Part shown: positions 16,589 to 26,548 of the stretch, piece after piece
Layout of the letters: each line of letters starts with the position of its first letter
Position numbering within the stretch: the stretch's first letter is position 1
Assembly: GCA_002407775.1 (NCBI GenBank)
Contig: DHOP01000003.1
Span: forward strand, 1,449-55,278
Reading direction: 5' to 3'
Source of the DNA: Prevotella sp. UBA5387
Lineage (GTDB): Bacteria > Bacteroidota > Bacteroidia > Bacteroidales > Bacteroidaceae
Length of the DNA stretch: 53,830 bases
The notes under the pieces: model-generated
Told to the model about the DNA's origin: nothing
The model's input: the letters and a program-made list of their open reading frames with translations, nothing else
Databases searched by the model: none
Translations under genes and position numbers: made by a program

Positions 16589-19054
16589 TTAATCATCATC
16601 ATTATCATTCATTGAATAAGTAAGGAAAGCTGAACGACGTAGTCCAGGATAGACGGCTGTGTCGCCTTTTATGCCATGCCACAATACTTGGTTGAACTCC
16701 ATATCGGGCACATTATCTTCCGTATCGAAATCGTACTTATCAGACATGGCTTGCCAGCGGTTTTGTTTTTGATTTACCTGATTCAGTGGTATATTAGCTG
16801 CTAAGTGATGAAATTGCGAAGTGTCTGCCGTTTGCGAGAAGCACCGCCACATGGATCTAGCACCAGCATCGTACTGAGTCATTGGTGGAAGGCCTAGTAT
16901 CAGTTCAATAGTTTTGAGCATAGAGGTCGTGGTATATGGTGTGCTGTCAAAAAAATGTCGCTTAACATAACCGCCCGCCAAATATGCTGTACTACGATGT
17001 GCATCTACATGATCACAACCATTCTGTGCATCATCTTCGATAATAAACACCACAGATTCCTTCCAAATTGGAGAGTGGCTAAGATGATCGACCATGAGAC
17101 CCACTGCCAAGTCGTTGTCTGCGACATGAGCAAAGGGCGTTGGACGGTTCAGTCTCATACCTTCGGTATGATCATTTCCAAATCGAAGGGTGTTGAACTG
17201 TGGAACTTGACCGATGTCTAACAACGAGTCGAAATCGGCAGCCCACTGATAGTACCTGGTCGTGTCTCGTACATCCATATCCCAAGGTTCATAAGTCTTG
17301 CACACATGGCCTTCCAACGATTTGATTGTAGGAACGACTTCACCCTTTATGGTCTTTCCATTTATATTTTCGTTCTTTCGGTCACAGAACTCGGCATAGC
17401 TGCGATAACTCACATCGTGCGCATTGCATAGATCCCAAATGAAACCGTTTTTGTTATTTCCCATAGGGTGCCCGCCCTCGCCAGCATACACATCGCCTCG
17501 ACTACTGTAGTTAGACGGCCATGTTTTTTCGAGATAGTCTGTGGCGTAAGCGCCCGTGGTCCAGTTGTGCCCATCGCAGCTTACCTCTGCATTAACATAG
17601 AAGTTATCGAGCAGAACAAACTCATTGGCAATCTTATGAAGGTTTGGTGTTATCTTTTCCCCAAAGAGTGTCAGTGTAGAATCACCATTACCTTTAGAGA
17701 CATCTCCTAACACTTGGTCATAGGTACGATTCTCTTTGATGATATAAAAAACATATTTGATGGGACTTAAATCACCGACGCGCTGAGGAATTGGGTTGCC
17801 AGGTTCGCTGTCGGAGAGGTATTCTTTACGTTGATCATAGGGTGTATTAGAAAAGACTTGCTGGGTGTAGGTTTTCAACTGTTGGTCACTTGGAATGTCA
17901 ATGATAGAAAGGGCGCCTAAAAATAGTCCTCCTATGTATTGCACTTCCTTAGGTCGATTGGTGTCTCCCTCATGATGACCCACTCACTGCGTAAGGTTAG
18001 CAGGATTCGGTCCGAATGGATTGGCTGAGGAGTGAATTCCCTTGCCATTGGTGACCCAAAGCTTGTCATTTGCAAACTTGACATTGGTAGGATACCAGCC
18101 AACAGGGATAAACCCTAGTGAACGACTCTTGCTAGGCTCTGAGACATCAAAGATAGCTAGACAATTGTTGTCTGCATTGGCTATGGCAAGTTGTTTTCCA
18201 TTGCGAAGAAGACACAAGCCATTTGTTGTACTGCCTGACAACGATGTGCTAAATAGTGCAGTGTTAAGAACCTCTTCTACCTTTTGCTGTTCCAAATTAA
18301 TGACCGATACACTATTATCATTAGCATTCGCTACAAAGAGTCGCCTTTTTTTTTCGTCCAAGCACATTTCATTAGGATGACTACCCACAGGAACCGAAGC
18401 TGCCCAAATACCTTGACGTATATCCCAAATTCTGACTTGATCGCAGCCCCAGCATGAAGCATAGGCAAATTTGCCATCAGATGACACGATGACCTGATAG
18501 CCTTCACCACCTAAATCTACCTTTTTCAGAAGTTTTTTGTCTGATGGTCGATATATATACATGGAGTTGTCCCAACGAGTGAGTACAAATAAGTCACCTG
18601 TCTTTGGGTTCACACCGATACCTGAAGGCGAGATGCGCATAGGCCATTGCTTGCCCATAACGATGCTATCCGAAAGAGTTAGCTTTCCAATAGGGCTGAC
18701 TCGATACATTTTTATTTGGTTATCGTTGCCTGCTGAAGCATATAACCATTTCCCATCGTGGGAGAAGTTGAGCCCATACCAACTCTTAGCAATGGTTTGA
18801 TCGTCTACTTCCTGCTCCTTCTTTGTGTCGAATATCTTGATGCATTGCCGTCCATAGCCATTGTTGGTGACCGCCATCCATCGTCCATTAGGTGATATTG
18901 CCATATTCAGAGGAAGGTCTCCGAGAGGCAAATGCTTTCCTGTTGGCGTAAGCCTCCAACCATTAGGTAAGACGACAGGCTGAGCATGCTGGGAAAATCC
19001 CCCAGTTACATTAACAGAGAAAAATAGCAATAGAAACCATTTACGTAACTTCAT
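16589..19054 (-). pseudogene. YncE-type beta-propeller/phosphoesterase gene split by one opal codon
   Basis: One continuous 822-codon frame is cut by TGA at 17984-17986. The first 356 residues have a signal peptide (MKLRKWFLLLFFSVNVTGG) and repeated propeller strands (GRWMAVTNNGYG, LFVANANDNSVSVINLEQQ, IPVGWYPTNVKFANDKLWVTN). The next 464 residues are a phosphoesterase/alkaline-phosphatase-fold domain: FYIIKENRTYDQVLGD, AEVSCDGHNWTTGAYATDY, VVFIIEDDAQNGCDHVDAHR. Bacteroidetes carry this as one bifunctional YncE/alkaline-phosphatase protein, so the stop is a lesion rather than a gene boundary. The GTG directly after the TGA could restart translation, but the second half would lack a signal peptide. 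The substrate is unknown; periplasmic phosphate release is the likely original role. Confidence 0.85.
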
Positions 19055-19103
19055 AAGATTTCTTTTTTAACTTTGTCTTGATGTCAAAGTATTATTAATA
19101 AAG

Positions 19104-19111
19104 CAAATATA
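19104..19111 (-). promoter_or_regulatory. Putative -7 promoter element for the YncE/phosphoesterase gene
   Basis: TATATTTG on the minus strand, an exact TAnnTTTG match 49 bp before the ATG at 19054. Confidence 0.45.
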
Positions 19112-19157
19112 CAACTAATTATTGTTCTATGACTCTTACCTGCATGAAGAATTAGTG

Positions 19158-19197
19158 AAAAAATCGAGGGTAGGATTGATATAATCCTACCCTCGAT
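19158..19197 (-). terminator. Rho-independent terminator of the purF-like/carA/carB operon
   Basis: A perfect 15-bp stem (ATCGAGGGTAGGATT with AATCCTACCCTCGAT) with a 5-nt loop, followed on the minus strand by TTTTTT. It lies just downstream of carB. Confidence 0.95.
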
Positions 19198-19218
19198 GAA
19201 TAATATTTGTGCCTAAAA

Positions 19219-22200
19219 TTAATATTCTGACCAAGCCTTGATGTCAATATCATCAAGATTCAGCGTACAAAAAGCAGTGATAAAAGCACTAGCCAGTCGA
19301 CTGTTTGTAATGAGTGGAACATTAAGGTCAATGGCTGCACGACGAATCTTATATCCATTGGTCAACTCGCGAGGCGTAAGATCTTTAGGAATATTGACAA
19401 CCATGTCAATCTTCTTGTCATGAAGAAGCGTCAGAGCCTGAGGTTCCTTGCCTTCGTCAGACGGCCAATAGACCATCGTATTGCTAATTCCATTATCTTT
19501 CAGATAGCGAGAAGTGCCATCAGTGGCATAGAGTTCATAACCATGTTCTACAAGTTTCTTCGCAGCATCGAGCATATCAGCTTTTTGCTTGGCACCACCT
19601 GTGGAAAGTAGCACTGTGTGTTTGGGGATACGTTGACCCACGGCGAGCATGCTCTTAAATAGAGCTTGGTTGGTGTCATCTCCGAGACAGCCAACCTCGC
19701 CTGTAGAGCTCATATCTACTCCAAGTACTGGATCGGCCTTCTGCAGACGGTTGAATGAGAATTGGCTGGCCTTGATACCTACATAGTCGAGGTCGAAAAG
19801 ATTCTTTTTAGGCTTCTCTACTGGAACCCCAAGCATGACTTTTGTGGCCAAATCGATTAGATTGATCTTTAAGACCTTAGACACAAACGGGAACGAACGG
19901 CTTGCACGAAGATTACATTCTATTACAAGAATATCATTGTCGCGTGCCATAAACTGAATGTTAAATGGTCCGGATATGTGTAGCTCCTTTGCAATTTGCT
20001 TACTGATACGTTTAACTCGCCTTACTGTCTCAACATAGAGTTTTTGAGGAGGGAATTGTATTGTGGCATCGCCTGAGTGCACTCCCGCGAATTCTATATG
20101 CTCACTGATTGCGTAAGCTAATATATCGCCATCGCGAGCCACGGCATCCATTTCTATCTCCTTGGCTTGCTCGATGAATTTGGACACCACTACAGGATGG
20201 TCCTCGCTTACATTTGATGCCAACTTGAGGAAGCGCTCTAGCTCTTCTGGGTTAGAACAAACGTTCATGGCTGCACCGGATAATACATAGCTGGGTCTCA
20301 CGAGAACAGGGAAACCAACACGGTCAACAAACTGGCTGATATCGTCCATTGAAGTCAAGGCGTTCCATTCAGGCTGATTAATGCCGTTGTGTGTAAGCAT
20401 GGAGGAGAACTTTGCGCGGTCCTCTGCATTGTCAATATCCTTGGCTGAGGTACCGAGGATGGGGACATTCTCAGCATCAAGATACATAGCAAGGTTGTTG
20501 GGAATCTGTCCGCCTGTAGAAACAATGACACCATGTGGGCATTCCGCATCTATGATATCCATGACCCGCTCAAACGTCAACTCGTCAAAATAGAGGCGGT
20601 CACACATGTCATAATCCGTGGAAACAGTCTCGGGATTATAGTTAATCATAATACTGCGGTAGCCCTGCTTGCGTATTGTTTGGAGCGCTTGTACACCGCA
20701 CCAGTCGAATTCTACAGAACTGCCAATTCGATAGGCACCAGATCCGAGTACTATGATAGAGCGCCCATCGTTGGTGAAATCAATATCACTAGCTACACCA
20801 GAATATGTAACATAAAGGTAATTGGTCTGAGCAGGATACTCGGCGGCCAGCGTGTCAATCTGCTTCACGACCGGAACGATACCCAAGCTCTTGCGCTTCT
20901 TGCGCACAACAAGCAGTGCTTTGTGCATGGAGTCAAACTCTTGTTCCAGACCTATGGCACGAGCTATTTGAAAATCTGTGAATCCATAGACCTTTGCCTC
21001 TCTTAAAAGACCACCTGATAAAGTGTTGATATTAAGCAATTTGAGCTGTTCATCAATGTCGATGATGTGCTTTAGTTTATGCAAAAACCATTTGTCAATC
21101 TTGGTTAAATCATGAATTTGATCGATGGTATAACCACGATGCATGGCCTTTGAGATGACAAACACACGCTTATCTGTAGGTTCCTGAAGTGCGGCGTCTA
21201 TGTCGGGTATCTCTAATTCCTTGTTTTCGACATAGCCATGCATGCCCTGCCCAATCATGCGCAGTCCCTTCTGAATGGCCTCTTCAAAGTTCCGGCCAAT
21301 AGCCATGACCTCTCCAACACTTTTCATGCTAGATCCAAGTTCACGATCTACACCACGGAACTTGCTAAGATCCCAACGAGGAATCTTGCACACTACATAG
21401 TCTAGGGCGGGCTCAAAGAATGCACTTGTAGTCTTGGTAACCGAATTTTTCAACTCGAAAAGACCATAACCCATACCCAATTTGGCTGCGACGAATGCTA
21501 ATGGATAGCCAGTAGCCTTGGATGCCAAAGCTGAACTGCGACTCAATCGGGCATTAACTTCGATGACACGATAGTCCTCGCTGCTTGGATCGAAGGCATA
21601 TTGCACGTTACACTCGCCGACAATACCTATGTGACGAACTATTTTGATACTAAGTTCGCGTAGCTTATGGTACTCGGAATTGGTCAAAGTCTGTGACGGA
21701 GCAATTACAATAGACTCGCCCGTATGGATGCCAAGTGGATCAAAATTCTCCATGTTGCATACCGTGATACAGTTGTCATAACGGTCACGTACTACCTCAT
21801 ATTCTATTTCTTTCCAGCCCTTCAGACTCTTTTCGACAAGAACTTGAGGTGAGAAAGAGAATGCTTTTTCACAGAGTTTATCGAGTTCTTCATCGTTCTC
21901 AGCAAAGCCAGAGCCAAGCCCTCCTAGTGCATATGCAGCGCGAATGATAACTGGATAACCTAAGTTGTTTGCCGCCTGTTTGGCCTGTTGCATTGTTTCA
22001 CAAGCTTCGCTACTGATAGTCTTGACCTCAATCTTTGCCATGTGCTCGGCAAAAAATTCACGATCCTCAGTGTCCATAATGGCCTGAACTGGCGTTCCAA
22101 GCACTTGGACATTGTATTTCTCAAGTACTCCCTGTTCAAAAAGTTCAACGCCACAATTGAGCGCTGTTTGTCCACCAAAGCTCAATAAAATGCCGTCAGG

Positions 22201-22443
22201 GCGTTCCTTTTTAATAACACGCTCCACAAAGTAAGGTTGGACGGGGAGAAAATACACTTGGTCAGCCACTCCCTCTGATGTTTGAACGGTAGCAATATTG
22301 GGGTTTATCAGTACAGTCTTCACGCCCTCTTCTCGAAGCGCTTTCAAGGCTTGTGAACCTGAATAGTCAAACTCTCCAGCTTCGCCAATTTTCAAAGCGC
22401 CGGACCCTAATAGCAAAACTTTCTTTATATTTGAATCTTTCAT
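19219..22443 (-). CDS. carB: Carbamoyl-phosphate synthase, large subunit
   Basis: 1074 residues, the same size as E. coli CarB. It uses bicarbonate, ammonia from CarA and two ATP to make carbamoyl phosphate for pyrimidines and arginine. Two ATP-grasp halves are visible: SGALKIGEAGEFDYSGSQAL near the start and GSGAYRIGSSVEFDWCGVQA in the middle, with ATP-site segments RAAYALGGLGSGFA and RPSYVLSGAAMNV, and a C-terminal MGS-like allosteric domain (VLLSTGGAKQKADMLDAAKK). I chose ATG 22443; the GTG at 22452 overlaps the carA stop. The 5-bp gap to carA and the terminator behind it make this the last gene of the operon. Confidence 0.97.
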   Translation of the reverse strand: MKDSNIKKVLLLGSGALKIGEAGEFDYSGSQALKALREEGVKTVLINPNIATVQTSEGVADQVYFLPVQPYFVERVIKKERPDGILLSFGGQTALNCGVELFEQGVLEKYNVQVLGTPVQAIMDTEDREFFAEHMAKIEVKTISSEACETMQQAKQAANNLGYPVIIRAAYALGGLGSGFAENDEELDKLCEKAFSFSPQVLVEKSLKGWKEIEYEVVRDRYDNCITVCNMENFDPLGIHTGESIVIAPSQTLTNSEYHKLRELSIKIVRHIGIVGECNVQYAFDPSSEDYRVIEVNARLSRSSALASKATGYPLAFVAAKLGMGYGLFELKNSVTKTTSAFFEPALDYVVCKIPRWDLSKFRGVDRELGSSMKSVGEVMAIGRNFEEAIQKGLRMIGQGMHGYVENKELEIPDIDAALQEPTDKRVFVISKAMHRGYTIDQIHDLTKIDKWFLHKLKHIIDIDEQLKLLNINTLSGGLLREAKVYGFTDFQIARAIGLEQEFDSMHKALLVVRKKRKSLGIVPVVKQIDTLAAEYPAQTNYLYVTYSGVASDIDFTNDGRSIIVLGSGAYRIGSSVEFDWCGVQALQTIRKQGYRSIMINYNPETVSTDYDMCDRLYFDELTFERVMDIIDAECPHGVIVSTGGQIPNNLAMYLDAENVPILGTSAKDIDNAEDRAKFSSMLTHNGINQPEWNALTSMDDISQFVDRVGFPVLVRPSYVLSGAAMNVCSNPEELERFLKLASNVSEDHPVVVSKFIEQAKEIEMDAVARDGDILAYAISEHIEFAGVHSGDATIQFPPQKLYVETVRRVKRISKQIAKELHISGPFNIQFMARDNDILVIECNLRASRSFPFVSKVLKINLIDLATKVMLGVPVEKPKKNLFDLDYVGIKASQFSFNRLQKADPVLGVDMSSTGEVGCLGDDTNQALFKSMLAVGQRIPKHTVLLSTGGAKQKADMLDAAKKLVEHGYELYATDGTSRYLKDNGISNTMVYWPSDEGKEPQALTLLHDKKIDMVVNIPKDLTPRELTNGYKIRRAAIDLNVPLITNSRLASAFITAFCTLNLDDIDIKAWSEY

Positions 22444-22448
22444 AACAA

Positions 22449-23528
22449 TCACTTTAATGTTTCGACAAACTTATCAAACATGAACATTGTGTCCACAGGA
22501 CCAGAGGAAGCCTCTGGGTGGAACTGGCTGGAGAACCAAGGATTAATCTTATGTCGGATGCCCTCGTTAGAACCGTCATTCATATTGACAAACAATTCAT
22601 TCCAATCGTTGCCTAATGTTTTACCATCTACAGCATAGCCGTGATTCTGTGAGGTAATATAGCACTTCTCTGTACCTAACAAACGAACAGGCTGATTATG
22701 GCTGCGATGGCCATATTTTAGCTTATATACGTTTGCACCAGCTGCCTTACCTAGTAGCTGATTACCCATGCATATACCGCAAATGGGCTTTCTACTCATG
22801 TTAATCTGCTTGCGAAGGATTTCCACGGTAGCCTGACATGTGTCTGGATCGCCAGGACCATTGGTAAGGAAAAGACCATCGAAATCCATGGATGTATAGT
22901 CATAGTTCCATGGGATGCGAATTATTTCGACTCCACGATTGACAAGACAGCGAATGATATTGACTTTAACGCCACAATCTACAAGTACAACTTTCTTGCC
23001 AGCTCCTTCGTTATAGCGGATGATTTCCTTGCATGACACTTGGTCAACAAAGTTCACTCCTTCATAGTCGACTTCCGTAATGGTGTCAGGTTCATCATCA
23101 AAAAGTAATTTTCCCATCATTACTCCATGCTCGCGGAGTACCTTTGTAAGTTGGCGTGTATCTATTCCTGTGATTCCAGGCACATGTTCCCGTTTAAGCC
23201 AATCGCCCAAACTTTCCACCGAATTCCAATGACTATACTGCTCACAATAGTCTGAAACTATGATTGCTGAAGCATATATCTTGTCGCTTTCCATGAAAGT
23301 TGGTAGGCCATTTGCCTCGAATGTAAAAGGCGGAACGCCATAATTGCCTACTAAAGGAAAAGTCATCACCAATAATTGACCGGCATATGAAGGGTCGGTT
23401 AGTGACTCGGGATAGCCCATCATGGCTGTGTTGAACACTACCTCGCCAGCTACAGATGTTTCATAACCAAAGGACTGGCCATGAAACTTAGTTCCGTCGG
23501 ATAATGTCAAAGTTACATTCTTCATCAT
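22449..23528 (-). CDS. carA: Carbamoyl-phosphate synthase, small (glutamine amidotransferase) subunit
   Basis: 359 residues. The N-terminal CarA domain (LTLSDGTKFHGQSFGYE ... GEVVFNTAMMGYPESLTDPS) is followed by a class I glutamine amidotransferase domain with the nucleophile in PICGICMGNQLLG and the His/Glu pair in FHPEASSGP. FLTNGPGDP forms the oxyanion strand. It hydrolyses glutamine and passes ammonia to CarB. Two ATGs occur at the start (23528 and 23525); either is possible. It lies 17 bp downstream of the PurF-like gene and nearly touches carB, so the three are surely co-transcribed. Confidence 0.97.
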   Translation of the reverse strand: MMKNVTLTLSDGTKFHGQSFGYETSVAGEVVFNTAMMGYPESLTDPSYAGQLLVMTFPLVGNYGVPPFTFEANGLPTFMESDKIYASAIIVSDYCEQYSHWNSVESLGDWLKREHVPGITGIDTRQLTKVLREHGVMMGKLLFDDEPDTITEVDYEGVNFVDQVSCKEIIRYNEGAGKKVVLVDCGVKVNIIRCLVNRGVEIIRIPWNYDYTSMDFDGLFLTNGPGDPDTCQATVEILRKQINMSRKPICGICMGNQLLGKAAGANVYKLKYGHRSHNQPVRLLGTEKCYITSQNHGYAVDGKTLGNDWNELFVNMNDGSNEGIRHKINPWFSSQFHPEASSGPVDTMFMFDKFVETLK

Positions 23529-23545
23529 ATAAAATTGAGTTTAGC

Positions 23546-25453
23546 TTACTTTTTTGATTTCTTTTGTTCGATATTATAGATGTTTTCTACATAGTTTACA
23601 AAGGCTTGGTTACAAAGTTTTGTACCACCAGGGGTTGGATAATGCCCAGAAAAATACCAGTTGCCTCTATTATCTGGCACAGCACTACGTAATCCCTCCA
23701 TTGATTGATACACAATCTCTATTGGTGTAGTCATGCCATTAGGCCTTAACATCTCGACCATCTTCACATTGATCTCGTCTACGGTGAATGGCGCATAAAT
23801 ATCTCGAACTCGATTGAGCATTTCTTGTTTTGGTTTATCTATCTCAGCTTTGCAGAGATGATAAGTGTCTTCGATTACTTTGGTCATTTCACGATCCTTC
23901 AATAGCTGAATTGCAGCGCGGAATGTGCAGAACTCTTCTAACCTCGGCATATCTATACCGTAGTAATCCGGATAACGTATTTGGGGCGCAGAGCTCACAA
24001 CCACAATCTTCTTAGGATGCAGACGATCGAGTATGTGGAGAATACTTTCCTTGAGCGTAGTTCCCCTCACAATACTGTCGTCAATAATGACCAGGTTGTC
24101 TTGATAAGGTTCAAGACTTCCATAAGAAATGTCGTAGACATGTGAAACAAGATCGTTTCGAGCATTTCCCTCGGTAATAAAGGTGCGGAGTTTAATATCT
24201 TTCCATGCTACCTTTTCAGATCGAACATGACCTTTGAGTATGTTAGTCAATTCGTCATGACTTGGCAGATGGCCAAGTGACTCAATTTGCTCTATATTCT
24301 GGTTGATAGCATATTGATTTAAGCCATCAAGTAAACCATAGAACGCCACTTCAGCTGTGTTAGGGATATAGGATAGCACACTGTGATTAATATCATAGTC
24401 AACAGCTTGCAATACTTGTGGTGTCAACTGTTCGCCTAGTTTCTTACGCTCACCATAGATATCTTTGTCAGACCCTCTTGAAAAATAAATGCGTTCGAAA
24501 GAACAGGCATAATTCTCTTTCGGTTCAAGTATTTGGCTGACGGTTGACTCTCCATTACTTCGAACAATCAGTGCGGCACCTGGTGTCAACTCTTCTATAT
24601 CATTATATTCCAAGTCAAATGTAGTCTGCAAAACAGGACGTTCGGATGCAAGTACAACTACTTCTTCATTCTGATAAAAATAAGCAGGGCGTATACCGTG
24701 TGGGTCACGCATAGCAAACATTTCTCCGCTACCAGTGATGCCTGAAACGACATACCCGCCATCAAACTTGTCCATTGTGGTTTTCAGTACGTTCTCCATC
24801 AATACATTTTGATCGATGTATCGTGTAATGTCACCATCTTCTAAGCCGAGATTTTGAGCGTCAACGAAATTTCGTTCAACCTCGCGATCAAGCCTGTGGC
24901 CCATGAGTTCAAGCATGATATAACTATCACTATAGATACGTGGACATTGACCTTGTTCAGTAAGCAAATTGAAAACTTCGTCAACGTTGGTCATGTTGTA
25001 GTTACCACAAAGGCAAAGATTCTTTGCTCTCCAGTTATTCCGCCGCAAAAATGGATGAACATATTTCAACCCACTCTTACCAGTTGTTGAATAACGAAGG
25101 TGTCCCATATATAGTTCTCCTATAAATGGCAGCTCTCTAATGTTATCAAGATTGGGCTCATTGTCATCTTTAATGGCATTCTGCATCTGCTTGCGAGCAG
25201 AGCCGAAAATTTCAGTAATTGCGTTAGAACCTTCTGCACGTTCGCGAAACATGTATTCATTGCCGGGCTCTGTATGTAATTTCACCGATACCAAGCCAGC
25301 TCCTTCTTGTCCACGATTATGCTCTTTCTCCATCATAAGATAGAGTTTATTTAGGCCATACTGCCAAGTACCATATTTTTGTTTGTAATAGTTCAAGGGC
25401 TTAAGCAGTCTTACCAACGCAACACCGCAGTCCTCGTGTATCTCTGATTCCAT
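23546..25453 (-). CDS. PurF-like glutamine amidotransferase/phosphoribosyltransferase
   Basis: 635 residues, longer than the usual 460-510 of PurF. A class II glutamine amidotransferase domain begins at EDCGVAL (Cys9 would be exposed after propeptide removal) and has HLRYSTTGKSG, CLCGNYNMTN and MRDPHGIRPAYF. The C-terminal part holds a PRPP-binding loop (LVIIDDSIVRGTT), so it is an amidophosphoribosyltransferase relative. Extra segments occur between the blocks and at the C-terminus (NRGNWYFSGHYPTPGGTKL). Bacteroidetes keep this gene beside carAB, in addition to a canonical purF as I recall, so it may have a distinct acceptor or a glutamine-supply role. A terminator lies directly upstream, so the operon should have its own promoter close to the start. 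Confidence 0.88.
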   Translation of the reverse strand: MESEIHEDCGVALVRLLKPLNYYKQKYGTWQYGLNKLYLMMEKEHNRGQEGAGLVSVKLHTEPGNEYMFRERAEGSNAITEIFGSARKQMQNAIKDDNEPNLDNIRELPFIGELYMGHLRYSTTGKSGLKYVHPFLRRNNWRAKNLCLCGNYNMTNVDEVFNLLTEQGQCPRIYSDSYIMLELMGHRLDREVERNFVDAQNLGLEDGDITRYIDQNVLMENVLKTTMDKFDGGYVVSGITGSGEMFAMRDPHGIRPAYFYQNEEVVVLASERPVLQTTFDLEYNDIEELTPGAALIVRSNGESTVSQILEPKENYACSFERIYFSRGSDKDIYGERKKLGEQLTPQVLQAVDYDINHSVLSYIPNTAEVAFYGLLDGLNQYAINQNIEQIESLGHLPSHDELTNILKGHVRSEKVAWKDIKLRTFITEGNARNDLVSHVYDISYGSLEPYQDNLVIIDDSIVRGTTLKESILHILDRLHPKKIVVVSSAPQIRYPDYYGIDMPRLEEFCTFRAAIQLLKDREMTKVIEDTYHLCKAEIDKPKQEMLNRVRDIYAPFTVDEINVKMVEMLRPNGMTTPIEIVYQSMEGLRSAVPDNRGNWYFSGHYPTPGGTKLCNQAFVNYVENIYNIEQKKSKK

Positions 25454-25468
25454 GAGTCAAATATTATT

Positions 25469-25522
25469 AAAAAAGATTGGAATATTACTGACAACCTAAA
25501 GGTTTCGGCAAATATTCCAATC
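25469..25522 (-). terminator. Rho-independent terminator after the Wza-like gene
   Basis: Perfect 12-bp arms GATTGGAATATT (25475-25486) and AATATTCCAATC (25511-25522), then TTTTTT on the minus strand. It ends only 15 bp before the PurF-like ATG. Confidence 0.85.
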
Positions 25523-25563
25523 TTTCATATCTCTATTATATTTAATCGTCTATTCGATGTGAG

Positions 25564-26364
25564 TTAATTCCTTAATATGTTAACCAATAGTGAGGCGAGC
25601 GAAGTTATGATTCCAACTACAGAGAACCACAAAGTAGTACTACTACCTATAGCTGAATTCTGTGCTTTAACTTTGTTGGGCTCTACATAAATAATATCGT
25701 TTTGCTGAAGATAATAATATGGAGAGTTTATAAGATTGCCGTCATTCAGATTTAATCTAGTTGAATGTTTTTGGCCGGTCGCATCTTCACGGATTAGTAA
25801 GATGTTACCACGTTTACCATATATTCCTAAATCTCCGGCTTGAGCTAATGCTTCAATAATGCTCATCTTTTCCGTTGTAACAGGAATTACACTTGGCCTT
25901 CCAACTTCTCCGATAACTGTTACGCGATAGCTTGACATTCGTACAGTAACAATCGGATTCTCGTTGACATTCAAATAAGGCTTTATCTTAGATTTGATTA
26001 AGTCCTGACACTCATTTTTTGTTAGTCCTTGTACATGTAATGAACCTACAATAGGAAAGTTAATGTTTCCGTCATTGTCAACAAGATATCCTTGTAAGGA
26101 ACCTCCTGACATTGACAACTGTCCATCAGTACTAATGGCATTCCTAACAGAGAGGTTGAAAGGAGCAGATGCTTCAGGGTTAGTTGTAAGCACTGTTATC
26201 GTAAGCTGGTCCTTTGGCATGATGTGAGCATCATAAAGACCTCGCGACGCAGCCAAACTAATAGAATCGATATTTTGGAAATAAGCAACTTGTTTTGTGC
26301 TTGAACAACTGCTGATAAAAATAACTATTGTCAACAGAACAAAGGGAATCAGTATCTTCTTCAT
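25564..26364 (-). CDS. Polysaccharide export outer-membrane lipoprotein (Wza/BexD type)
   Basis: 266 residues with lipobox VIFISSC (Cys about 20). The poly-export domain has MPKDQLTITVLTTNPEAS and a SLBB domain covers about 150-230 (YRVTVIGEVGRPSVIPV ... IIEALAQAGDLGIYGKRGNI ... YYYLQQNDIIYVEPNK). A C-terminal hydrophobic helix (LWFSVVGIITSLASLLVNIL) would form the outer-membrane spanning helix, as in Wza. It should build the pore for capsule or exopolysaccharide export. No Wzc kinase, glycosyltransferase or flippase gene is adjacent, so it is an orphan here with its own promoter and terminator. Confidence 0.92.
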   Translation of the reverse strand: MKKILIPFVLLTIVIFISSCSSTKQVAYFQNIDSISLAASRGLYDAHIMPKDQLTITVLTTNPEASAPFNLSVRNAISTDGQLSMSGGSLQGYLVDNDGNINFPIVGSLHVQGLTKNECQDLIKSKIKPYLNVNENPIVTVRMSSYRVTVIGEVGRPSVIPVTTEKMSIIEALAQAGDLGIYGKRGNILLIREDATGQKHSTRLNLNDGNLINSPYYYLQQNDIIYVEPNKVKAQNSAIGSSTTLWFSVVGIITSLASLLVNILRN

Positions 26365-26389
26365 ATTAGATGAACCATTGTTTTGCTTG

Positions 26390-26397
26390 CAAAAGTA
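26390..26397 (-). promoter_or_regulatory. Putative -7 promoter element for the Wza-like gene
   Basis: TACTTTTG on the minus strand, an exact TAnnTTTG match 25 bp before the ATG at 26364. Confidence 0.55.
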
Positions 26398-26469
26398 ATA
26401 TTTATTTTCGGATGCTACAAATAATAATTACGATTATTTCTCATCAAATACCATGACCTTAATAAATGG

Positions 26470-26499
26470 AAAAAGGTAATGACAACATTTGTCATTACC
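26470..26499 (-). terminator. Rho-independent terminator after uxaC
   Basis: A perfect 10-bp stem (GGTAATGACA with TGTCATTACC), a 5-nt loop, and TTTTT on the minus strand. Confidence 0.85.
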
Positions 26500-26548
26500 C
26501 CTGAATGTTTATTCAATATCTCCTTCGTATAGGGAAGGTAAGTGTCTA

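Noticed and set aside
16372..16623. 83-aa plus-strand open frame
   Set aside because: It runs through the degenerate 22-bp array and its His/Leu-rich product is a by-product of the repeat.
13013..17986. Stop-codon recoding (TAG or TGA read as an amino acid)
   Set aside because: Other genes in the window end normally at TGA and TAG, for example the exported protein at 1747 (TGA) and the GH25 at 41815 (TAG), and no stem-loop or suppressor tRNA was seen. Lesion or sequencing error is simpler.
22452..22452. GTG start for carB
   Set aside because: It overlaps the carA stop; ATG 22443 gives the expected N-terminus.
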